NCBI RefSeq assembly: GCF_900110255.1
Contig: NZ_FODD01000037.1
Span: forward strand, 24,764 to 88,763
Length of the DNA: 64,000 bases
Source: Actinacidiphila rubida
GTDB taxonomy: Bacteria; Actinomycetota; Actinomycetes; Streptomycetales; Streptomycetaceae
Reading direction: 5' to 3'
This document shows, piece after piece, positions 33,300 through 40,324 of the stretch (position 1 is the first letter of the stretch; each line of letters starts with the position of its first letter). A program made the position numbers and the translations under genes. The notes under the pieces were generated by a model that worked only from the letters and a program-made list of their open reading frames with translations, searched no databases and had not been told where the DNA came from.

Positions 33300-34040
33300 T
33301 CAGCCGCGGGTGAAGAAGGGCCGGACGGCCTCCAGCATCCAGTCCGCGACCGGGTCCTGGGCCACGTCCAGCAGGATCAGGTGGACCGGCATCGGCAGCG
33401 GGGCGGCGCCCAGCGCGCGCCCGAGCGCGTCCATCGCCGCGGCCCGGTCGGGCTCGTGCCAGGCGTCGAGCTCCACTCCGACGAAGAGCGCAGGCGGCTC
33501 GTCCTCGACCGCGGCCACCGCCCGGCGGGCGGTGAGCACCACGGGCGTCACGGCGAACTCGGAGGCCGCGGCGGCGAGGAAGTCCACCGGCTCGTCCTCG
33601 TGGCCGGGCTCCCACAGCCGGACCCGGCCGCCGGACGCGGCGTCCTGGACGCCGCGGTCGGGCCGGCACAGCTCGGCGACCGCGGCGGGCGGCAGCGGCA
33701 CACCGACGGCGCCGCCGGGGTTGACGGCGATCCCGACCGTCGGCGGCAGCCCGCGGGCGAACTCGTGGACCGGTGCGACCGTGCAGGACATGCCGTCGGC
33801 CGCCTGCCGGAACTGCTGCTCGGAGCTGAAGACCGGAACGTAGGTGGCGCCGCCGAGTTCGACCGTGGGCAGGTCGAGGTCGGCCGCGCCGGGGTGGCCG
33901 CCGTTGGGCAGCGGAACCCAGACCTGGGAGCGGCCGAGGACCTCCAGCAGTCGCGCTCCGGCGGCGGGGTTGCCGACGCTGGCGGTGAGGACCTCTTCCA
34001 GCTCGTTGGCCGGCCATATGTACGGTGCCGGATTCTCCAT
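33300..34040 (-). CDS. SseB family protein (enhanced serine sensitivity), copy 2
   Basis: A 246-residue paralogue of the neighbouring SseB protein. The N-terminal domain starts with WPANELEEVLTASVG and includes SQVWVPLPNG, LPTVELGGATYVPVFSS and TVGIAVNPGGAVGVPLPP; the C-terminal domain has PPALFVGVELDAWHEPD. ATG 34040 gives the family N-terminus; upstream residues in the same frame look like non-coding DNA. It is divergent from gcvT, sharing the gap that holds the glycine riboswitch, and lies upstream of SseB copy 1 on the same strand. Confidence 0.82.
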   Translation of the reverse strand: MENPAPYIWPANELEEVLTASVGNPAAGARLLEVLGRSQVWVPLPNGGHPGAADLDLPTVELGGATYVPVFSSEQQFRQAADGMSCTVAPVHEFARGLPPTVGIAVNPGGAVGVPLPPAAVAELCRPDRGVQDAASGGRVRLWEPGHEDEPVDFLAAAASEFAVTPVVLTARRAVAAVEDEPPALFVGVELDAWHEPDRAAAMDALGRALGAAPLPMPVHLILLDVAQDPVADWMLEAVRPFFTRG

Positions 34041-34253
34041 GTCGTCGCCGTCCGCCCTCGTCCGCCCTCGTGTGCCCTGGTCCGGCCCGGTCCGCGCCGG
34101 TGCGGCGAAGTCCGCCGTGGTGCCGTGGGGGCACTGACCTGCTGCCCGGGAAAATCTTAGGGCCTGGCGCGGACAGCGGGCCCGGGGGCGGGCACCCGCG
34201 ACACGGGCGTGCAATGATGTCTGGCACAACTTGCATACCGGCCGTTCGAGGCC

Positions 34254-34455
34254 GCGCGGGAGAGTTCCGACCCTGTCCGGGCCGGGCGCCGAAGGAGCAA
34301 GTCCTCCCTTGAATCTCTCAGGCACAGATACCGCGCGGGCGAGGCAGATCTGAAAAGCGGAGGGGCCGCAGGGCTCCTCTCACCCAAGGTGCAAGCCGCG
34401 GGCCCGCGTCGGGTTCACGGTGAACCTCTCAGGTTCCGATGACAGATGGGGAGGC
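34254..34455 (+). promoter_or_regulatory. Tandem glycine riboswitch upstream of gcvT
   Basis: Two consecutive glycine aptamers in the gcvT leader. The first (34254-34336) opens with GCGCGGGAGAGTTCC, contains CGCCGAAGGAGCAAG and CTCTCAGGCA, and closes with CCGCGC pairing to its start. The second runs to GATGACAGATGGGGAGGCC, with AAGGTGCAAGCCGC and GTGAACCTCTCAGGTTCCG as the core. Glycine should bind cooperatively and turn on the glycine cleavage genes downstream. The gcvT ATG lies about 75 bp after the second aptamer. Confidence 0.95.
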
Positions 34456-34529
34456 CGCTGTGGCCTCGTCCGTTTCCTGTCCCGGTACCTCCGTCCCGTT
34501 CACCGTCCTCACCTGGGAGCCCGTTTCCG

Positions 34530-35663
34530 ATGAGCGAATCCCCGAGCCAGCCCGCGCAGCGCCGTACCGCGCTGGACGCCCTGCACCGCACGCTCGGCGC
34601 CACCATGACCGACTTCGCCGGCTGGGACATGCCGCTGCGGTACGCCAGCGAGCGCGAGGAGCACCAGGCGGTGCGCACCCGCGCCGGCCTGTTCGACCTG
34701 TCCCACATGGGCGAGATCACCGTGACCGGCCCGCAGGCCGGTGAGGTGCTGGACTACGCGCTGGTCGGCCACCTGTCGGCGCTGGCCGTGGGCCGGGCCC
34801 GCTACACGATGATCTGCGCGGCCGACGGCGGGATCGTGGACGACCTGATCGTCTACCGGCTCGGCGACCAGGAGTTCATGGTCGTCGCCAACGCCTCCAA
34901 CGCGCAGGTCGTGCTCGACGCGGTGACCGGGCGCGCGGCCCGCTTCGACGCGGCGGTCCGCGACGACCGGGACGCGTACGCGCTGCTCGCCGTCCAGGGG
35001 CCGGAGTCCCCCGGCATCCTGAAGTCGCTGACCGACGCCGACCTGGACGGGCTGAAGTACTACGCCGGCCTGCCCGGCACGGTCGCCGGGGTGCCGGCCC
35101 TGATCGCCCGCACCGGCTACACCGGCGAGGACGGCTTCGAGCTGTTCGTGGCGCCGGCCGACGCCGAGCGGCTGTGGCAGGCGCTGACCGGGGCCGGGGC
35201 GGACAAGGGCCTGGTGCCGTGCGGCCTGTCCTGCCGGGACACGCTGCGCCTGGAGGCCGGGATGCCGCTGTACGGCCACGAGCTGACCACGGCGCTGACG
35301 CCGTTCGACGCCGGCCTCGGCCGGGTGGTGAAGTTCGACAAGCCCGGCGACTTCGTCGGCCGCGAGGCGCTGACCGCCGCCGCGGAGAAGGCCGCGGCGA
35401 CCCCGCCGCGCAAGCTCGTCGGCCTGGTGGCCCAGGGCCGCCGGGTGCCGCGCGCGGGCTACCCGGTCACCGACGCCTCGGGCGCGGTCGTCGGCGAGGT
35501 CACCTCGGGCGCCCCCTCCCCCACGCTCGGCGTGCCGATCGCCATGGCCTACGTGGACGCGGCGCTCGCCGCGCCCGGTTCGGCCGGGGTCGCGGTGGAC
35601 ATCCGCGGCGCCCAGGAGCCGCACGAGGTCGTGGCCCTGCCGTTCTACAAGCGCGAGCGCTGA
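34530..35663 (+). CDS. gcvT: Glycine cleavage system T protein (aminomethyltransferase)
   Basis: A 377-residue GcvT that takes the aminomethyl group from lipoylated GcvH and passes the carbon to tetrahydrofolate, releasing ammonia. It begins TALDALHRTLGATMTDFAGWDMPLRY and has the conserved FDLSHMGEI, RTGYTGEDGFEL and CRDTLRLEAGMPLYGHEL stretches, with the catalytic Asp in the RYTMICAADGGIVDDLIVYR region. ATG 34530 has GGGAG ten bases upstream. First gene of the gcvT-gcvH-glyA-sdaA operon and the direct target of the riboswitch. The P protein (gcvP) is not in the window. Confidence 0.96.
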   Translation: MSESPSQPAQRRTALDALHRTLGATMTDFAGWDMPLRYASEREEHQAVRTRAGLFDLSHMGEITVTGPQAGEVLDYALVGHLSALAVGRARYTMICAADGGIVDDLIVYRLGDQEFMVVANASNAQVVLDAVTGRAARFDAAVRDDRDAYALLAVQGPESPGILKSLTDADLDGLKYYAGLPGTVAGVPALIARTGYTGEDGFELFVAPADAERLWQALTGAGADKGLVPCGLSCRDTLRLEAGMPLYGHELTTALTPFDAGLGRVVKFDKPGDFVGREALTAAAEKAAATPPRKLVGLVAQGRRVPRAGYPVTDASGAVVGEVTSGAPSPTLGVPIAMAYVDAALAAPGSAGVAVDIRGAQEPHEVVALPFYKRER

Positions 35664-35730
35664 AACTCCTCTTACGTCACCGTCCTCGCGCCGCGCGCGA
35701 GCACTGCCAACCATCCGGGAGAATTCCGAC

Positions 35731-36111
35731 ATGAGCATCAACCCTGAGCAGCTGCGCTACAGCAAGGAGCACGAGTGGCTCTCCGCCCCCGAGGCCGGGG
35801 TCGCCACCGTGGGCATCACGTCGCACGCCGCGGACGCGCTCGGCGACGTCGTGTTCGTCCAGCTCCCCGAGGTGGGCGCGACCGTCTCCGCGGGCGAGAC
35901 CTGCGGCGAGCTGGAGTCCACCAAGTCGGTCAGCGACCTGTACTCGCCGGTGTCCGGTGAGGTCACGGAGGTCAACCAGGACGTCGTCGACGACCCGTCC
36001 CTGGTCAACTCGGCCCCGTTCGAGGGTGGCTGGCTGTTCAAGGTGCGGGAGTCCGCGGAGGGGGCGGATCTGCTGACCGCCGCCGAGTACGACGCGTTCA
36101 TCGCGGGCTGA
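35731..36111 (+). CDS. gcvH: Glycine cleavage system H protein
   Basis: A 126-residue lipoyl carrier that shuttles the aminomethyl group between the P, T and L proteins. The lipoylated lysine is Lys65 in ELESTKSVSDLYSPVSG; the family start YSKEHEWL and GDVVFVQLPEVG are present. GGGAG lies before the ATG. It is 67 bp after gcvT and 10 bp before glyA. Confidence 0.97.
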   Translation: MSINPEQLRYSKEHEWLSAPEAGVATVGITSHAADALGDVVFVQLPEVGATVSAGETCGELESTKSVSDLYSPVSGEVTEVNQDVVDDPSLVNSAPFEGGWLFKVRESAEGADLLTAAEYDAFIAG

Positions 36112-36121
36112 GGGCGCCGTC

Positions 36122-37372
36122 ATGTCGCTGCTGAACCAGTCCCTGCACGAGTTCGACCCGGACGTGGCGGTCGCGGTCGACGCCGAGCTGCACCGCCAGC
36201 AGTCCACGCTGGAGATGATCGCGTCGGAGAACTTCGCTCCGGTCGCGGTCCTCGAGGCCCAGGGCTCGGTGCTGACCAACAAGTACGCCGAGGGCTACCC
36301 GGGCCGCCGGTACTACGGCGGCTGCGAGAACGTCGACGTCATCGAGCAGATGGCGATCGACCGGGTCAAGGCGCTGTTCGGCGCCGAGGCGGCGAACGTC
36401 CAGCCGCACTCGGGCGCCCAGGCCAACGCCGCCGCGATGTTCGCGCTGCTCAAGCCGGGTGACACCATCCTGGGCCTGGACCTGGCGAACGGCGGGCACC
36501 TCACCCACGGCATGAAGATCAACTTCTCCGGCAAGCTCTACAAGGTCGCCGCGTACCACGTGGACGAGACCGGCCGGGTGGACATGGCCGAGGTGGAGAA
36601 GCTCGCCAAGGAGCACCGTCCGCAGCTGATCATCGCCGGCTGGTCGGCGTACCCGCGGCAGCTGGACTTCGCCGAGTTCCGGCGGATCGCCGACGAGGTC
36701 GGCGCGTACCTGATGGTCGACATGGCGCACTTCGCGGGCCTGGTGGCGGCCGGACTGCACCCCAACCCGGTGCCGCACGCGGACGTGGTCACCACCACGA
36801 CGCACAAGACGCTGGGCGGGCCGCGCGGCGGTGTGATCCTCTCGAAGGCGGAGCTGGCCAAGAAGATCAACTCCGCGGTCTTCCCTGGTCAGCAGGGTGG
36901 CCCGCTGGAGCACGTGATCGCCGCGAAGGCGGTGGCGTTCAAGGCCGCGGCGACGGACGAGTTCAAGGACCGCCAGTCCCGTACGCTGGAGGGCGCGAAG
37001 ATCCTCGCCGACCGGCTGTCCCAGCCGGACATGGCCGAGGTGGGCGTGTCGGTGCTGTCCGGCGGCACGGACGTGCACCTCGTGCTGGTCGATCTGCGCG
37101 ACTCGGCGCTCGACGGCCAGCAGGCCGAGGACCGGCTGCACGAGGTCGGCATCACCGTCAACCGCAACGCGATCCCGAACGACCCGCGGCCCCCGATGGT
37201 CACCTCGGGTCTGCGGATCGGCACCCCCGCGCTGGCCACCCGCGGCTTCGGCCCGGACGACTTCCGCGAGGTCGCCGAGGTCATCGCGCTGGCGCTGAAG
37301 CCCGTGTACGACGCGACGGTCCTGCGGGAGCGGGTCACCGTGCTGGCCGCGAAGTACCCGCTGTACGCGTAA
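36122..37372 (+). CDS. glyA: Serine hydroxymethyltransferase
   Basis: A 416-residue PLP enzyme interconverting serine and glycine with tetrahydrofolate. The PLP lysine is Lys229 in TTTTHKTLGGPRGG, at the same number as in E. coli. TLEMIASENFAP, KYAEGYPGRRYYGGCENVD and HSGAQANAA are the substrate and folate motifs. It begins ten bases after gcvH. Paired with the cleavage system it lets the cell turn excess glycine into serine, which the next gene then degrades. Confidence 0.97.
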   Translation: MSLLNQSLHEFDPDVAVAVDAELHRQQSTLEMIASENFAPVAVLEAQGSVLTNKYAEGYPGRRYYGGCENVDVIEQMAIDRVKALFGAEAANVQPHSGAQANAAAMFALLKPGDTILGLDLANGGHLTHGMKINFSGKLYKVAAYHVDETGRVDMAEVEKLAKEHRPQLIIAGWSAYPRQLDFAEFRRIADEVGAYLMVDMAHFAGLVAAGLHPNPVPHADVVTTTTHKTLGGPRGGVILSKAELAKKINSAVFPGQQGGPLEHVIAAKAVAFKAAATDEFKDRQSRTLEGAKILADRLSQPDMAEVGVSVLSGGTDVHLVLVDLRDSALDGQQAEDRLHEVGITVNRNAIPNDPRPPMVTSGLRIGTPALATRGFGPDDFREVAEVIALALKPVYDATVLRERVTVLAAKYPLYA

Positions 37373-37460
37373 GTCCCCGAACGGGGGTGTGCCGTGCCCG
37401 GCGCACCCCCGGACCCGGGGGGACAACGGCGTCCCCCCGCCAGACAGGAGTCCCCAAACC

Positions 37461-38846
37461 ATGGCAATCTCGGTCTTCGACCTGTTCTCGGTGGGCATAG
37501 GCCCGTCGAGCTCGCACACCGTGGGCCCGATGCGGGCCGCCGGCATCTTCGCCCACCGGTTGAAGAACGAGGGCCTGCTCGCGCACACCCGGGCGGTCCG
37601 CGCCGAGCTGTTCGGCTCGCTGGGGGCCACCGGGCACGGCCACGGCACGCCCAAGGCCGTCCTGCTGGGCCTGGCCGGGCACTCGCCGCGCACGGTGAAC
37701 GTGGAGACCGCCGACGACGAGGTCGCGGCGGTCCACGCGAGCCGGCGGCTGAGCATCCTGGGCGCCCACGAGATCGACTTCGACCCGGCCACCCAGCTGG
37801 TGCTGCACCGCCGCAGGTCGCTGCCGTACCACGCCAACGGCATGACGCTCGCCGCCTACGACGAGGCCGGCGCCGTGCTGCTGGAGAAGACCTACTACTC
37901 GGTCGGCGGCGGCTTCGTGGTGGACGAGGACGCGGTCGGCGAGGACCGGATCAAGCTGGACGACACGGTGCTGCGGCACCCGTTCCGCACCGGTGACGAG
38001 CTGCTGCGGATCTCCCGGGAGACCGGTCTGTCGATCTCCGCGCTCATGCTGGAGAACGAGAAGGCCTGGCGTTCCGAGGCGGAGATCCGCGCCGGCCTGC
38101 TGGAGATCTGGCAGGTGATGCAGGCGTGCGTGTCGCGCGGGATGTCCCGCGAGGGCATCCTGCCCGGCGGCCTGAAGGTGCGCCGCAGGGCCGCCCAGTC
38201 CGCCCGCCAGCTGCGCGCCGAGGGCGACCCGGCGACGCACGCGATGGAGTGGGTCACGCTCTACGCGATGGCGGTCAACGAGGAGAACGCGGCCGGCGGC
38301 CGGGTGGTGACCGCCCCGACGAACGGCGCGGCCGGGATCATCCCCGCGGTGCTGCACTACTACCTGAACTTCGTCGCGCCGAAGAACGCCCCGGCCGAGG
38401 AGCAGGAGGACGCGATCGTCCGCTTCCTGCTCGCGGCGGGCGCCATCGGCATGCTCTTCAAGGAGAACGCCTCGATCTCCGGCGCCGAGGTCGGCTGCCA
38501 GGGCGAGGTGGGCTCCGCCTGCTCCATGGCCGCGGGCGGCCTCGCCGAGGTGCTGGGCGGCTCCTCCGAGCAGGTGGAGAACGCCGCCGAGATCGGCATG
38601 GAGCACAACCTGGGCCTGACCTGCGACCCGGTCGGCGGCCTGGTCCAGATCCCGTGCATCGAGCGCAACGGCATGGCCGCGGTCAAGGCGGTCACGGCCG
38701 CCCGCATGGCCATGCGCGGCGACGGCCGGCACCACGTCTCCCTGGACAAGGTCATCAAGACCATGAAGGAGACCGGCGCCGACATGAAGATCAAGTACAA
38801 GGAGACCGCCCGCGGCGGCCTCGCGGTCAACGTCATCGAGTGCTGA
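37461..38846 (+). CDS. sdaA: L-serine dehydratase (iron-sulfur type)
   Basis: A 461-residue single-chain L-serine ammonia-lyase making pyruvate and ammonia. It begins SVFDLFSVGIGPSSSHTVGPM, the beta-domain signature. The alpha domain contains KENASISGAEVGCQGEVGSA; likely [4Fe-4S] ligands are Cys346, Cys388 and Cys399 (GCQGE, LTCDP, IPCIE). ACAGGAG lies ten bases before ATG 37461. It is the last gene of the riboswitch operon, 88 bp after glyA, closing a glycine-to-serine-to-pyruvate route. Confidence 0.96.
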   Translation: MAISVFDLFSVGIGPSSSHTVGPMRAAGIFAHRLKNEGLLAHTRAVRAELFGSLGATGHGHGTPKAVLLGLAGHSPRTVNVETADDEVAAVHASRRLSILGAHEIDFDPATQLVLHRRRSLPYHANGMTLAAYDEAGAVLLEKTYYSVGGGFVVDEDAVGEDRIKLDDTVLRHPFRTGDELLRISRETGLSISALMLENEKAWRSEAEIRAGLLEIWQVMQACVSRGMSREGILPGGLKVRRRAAQSARQLRAEGDPATHAMEWVTLYAMAVNEENAAGGRVVTAPTNGAAGIIPAVLHYYLNFVAPKNAPAEEQEDAIVRFLLAAGAIGMLFKENASISGAEVGCQGEVGSACSMAAGGLAEVLGGSSEQVENAAEIGMEHNLGLTCDPVGGLVQIPCIERNGMAAVKAVTAARMAMRGDGRHHVSLDKVIKTMKETGADMKIKYKETARGGLAVNVIEC

Positions 38847-38854
38847 CCCCGGCC

Positions 38855-38879
38855 CCCGCCGGCCGGTGGGGAGGGCGGG
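38855..38879. terminator. Possible terminator between sdaA and map
   Basis: CCCGCC (38855-38860) and GGCGGG (38874-38879) flank a 13-nt G-rich loop in the 33-bp gap between two convergent genes. The stem is short, and assignment rests mostly on position. Confidence 0.4.
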
Positions 38880-39647
38880 TCAGAGGGTGGTGAGGATGCG
38901 GGGGCCGTCGGCGGTGACGGCGACGGTGTGCTCGATGTGGGCGGCGCGCGAGCCGTCGCTGGTGAACAGGGTCCAGCCGTCGGGGCCGGTGCGGTAGGTG
39001 TCGCGGCCACCGGACATCAGCATCGGCTCGATCGCCAGGGTCAGGCCGTGCCGCAGGGGGAAGCCGCGCCCGGGACGGCCCCGGTTGGGCACGTGCGGGT
39101 CCTCGTGCATGCGGCGGCCGATCCCGTGGCCGCCGAAGTCCGCGGGCATCCCGCAGGCCGCGCGGCGGGCGACGCGGCCCACCGCGTGCGCGATGTCGCC
39201 GATGCGGTTGCCGACGGTGGCCGCGGCGATCCCGTCCTCGAGGGCCTGCTGGGTCGCCGCGATCAGCCGCACGTCCTCGGGGCGGGGCGTGCCGACGGTG
39301 AAGCTGATCGCCGCGTCGCCGGTCCATCCGTCCAGTTCGGCGCCGCAGTCGATGCTCACGAGGTCGCCGTCGCGCAGGCGGTAGTCGTCCGGGATGCCGT
39401 GCACCAGCGCGTCGTTGACGGACGCGCAGATGACGGCGGGGAAGGGGGTCGGCGCGAAGGAGGGGCGGTAGCCGAGGAACGGCGAGGTCGCGCCGGCCCC
39501 GGTGAGCACCGTGCGGGCGACGCCGTCCAGCTCGCGCAGCGACACGCCGACGGCGGCGGCGTCACGGACGGCGGCCAGTGCGCGGGCGACGACGCGGCCG
39601 GCCTCGCGCATCGCATCCAGCGACGCGTCGCTCTTGATCTCCACCAT
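38880..39647 (-). CDS. map: Type I methionine aminopeptidase
   Basis: A 255-residue enzyme removing N-terminal methionine. The five metal ligands are in place: Asp100 and Asp111 (SIDCGAELDGWTGDAA), His174 (GGHGIGRRMHE), Glu207 (AIEPML) and Glu239 (HIEHTV); His83 in NDALVHGIP contacts substrate. No N-terminal SH3-binding or zinc-finger extension is present. ATG 39647 has AGGCAGGA upstream. Streptomyces usually have more than one map gene, so this may be a secondary copy. Divergent from an HTH gene with a shared palindrome. Confidence 0.94.
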   Translation of the reverse strand: MVEIKSDASLDAMREAGRVVARALAAVRDAAAVGVSLRELDGVARTVLTGAGATSPFLGYRPSFAPTPFPAVICASVNDALVHGIPDDYRLRDGDLVSIDCGAELDGWTGDAAISFTVGTPRPEDVRLIAATQQALEDGIAAATVGNRIGDIAHAVGRVARRAACGMPADFGGHGIGRRMHEDPHVPNRGRPGRGFPLRHGLTLAIEPMLMSGGRDTYRTGPDGWTLFTSDGSRAAHIEHTVAVTADGPRILTTL

Positions 39648-39682
39648 GGTCCTGCCTCGCACTCCCCTGTCGCCCAATTCTT

Positions 39683-39692
39683 ATACCGGTAT
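39683..39692. promoter_or_regulatory. Palindrome in the map/HTH divergent promoter region
   Basis: ATACCGGTAT is a perfect 10-bp palindrome overlapping a -10-like TATAAG on the map strand and adjacent to TAGTAT (39693-39698) on the HTH strand. The latter ends seven bases before the HTH ATG, predicting a leaderless mRNA. A likely autoregulatory operator for the HTH protein. Confidence 0.5.
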
Positions 39693-39705
39693 TAGTATCA
39701 CGGTC

Positions 39706-39975
39706 ATGGTGAGGACTCCACTGACCCCGGAAGAGCACGAGCGCGGCGAGCGGCTGGGCGCGATCCTGCGGGAGGCGCGCGGTGACCGCACGATGGCGGA
39801 GGTGGCCTTCGCGGCGGGCGTCTCCGCGGAGACGCTCCGCAAGATCGAGACGGGGCGGGCCCCGACCCCCGCGTTCTTCACCGTCGTGGCGCTGGCCGCG
39901 GCGCTCGGCCTCTCCACCGACGCGATCGCCTCCGCGGCGGCAGCCGCACCCCTCCGGGAACCCCTCTCCGCGTAG
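39706..39975 (+). CDS. Small XRE-type helix-turn-helix protein
   Basis: An 89-residue protein that is nearly all one Cro/C1-type HTH domain: GAILREARGDRTMAEVAFAAGVSAETLRKIETGRAPTP shows helices 1-4, with the recognition helix around SAETLRKIE. The C-terminus is Ala-rich. It probably binds DNA as a dimer; the palindrome 14 bp upstream is a natural candidate site. No metabolic context beyond the divergent map gene. ATG 39706 is supported by the adjacent -10 element rather than by a ribosome-binding site. Confidence 0.83.
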   Translation: MVRTPLTPEEHERGERLGAILREARGDRTMAEVAFAAGVSAETLRKIETGRAPTPAFFTVVALAAALGLSTDAIASAAAAAPLREPLSA

Positions 39976-40324
39976 CCCCTCCGGGGCGGCCCCCGCCACC
40001 GGCCGCGCCCGCGCCCGCTTGTCGCGTGCGCCGCAGAGGGATGCGGCTTGTCCCGGGTTCGCCCCGCGCGAGCAAACGGCACCCCCCGAGGGGCGCGGGT
40101 CCCCCGGGGTACCCCCGTGCGGGCGAACGGGCCGCGCCATCGCGCCATGGGCCCAGGTCGGTGCGATCCAGCCGTCGGCAGGACAAATTGCGCCCAGATT
40201 TAACCTGAGACCTCCTTCTGCGCCCCGGTCTACGCGCGTATCTTGAGCCCGATCACCCGTCCAGCACACGGATGTGACGCCGCGTCATGTCAGAGTGCCG
40301 TTCGCACGAAGGAGAACCCGTCCG
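39976..40324. other. Intergenic region with a degenerate copy of the inverted-repeat family
   Basis: No gene. GGGTTCGCCCCGC (40055-40067) faces GTGCGGGCGAAC (40117-40128), and between them lies GAGGGGCGCGGGTCCCCC, recalling the elements at 1359-2000 and 23948-24369. The right part becomes AT-richer around 40181-40204, where the promoter of the nuclease gene may lie. AAGGAG at 40308-40313 is the nuclease ribosome-binding site. Confidence 0.5.

Noticed and set aside
34254..34455. tRNA-like or attenuator structure before gcvT
   Set aside because: The conserved cores CTCTCAGG and CGCCGAAGGAGCAAG identify a tandem glycine riboswitch instead.
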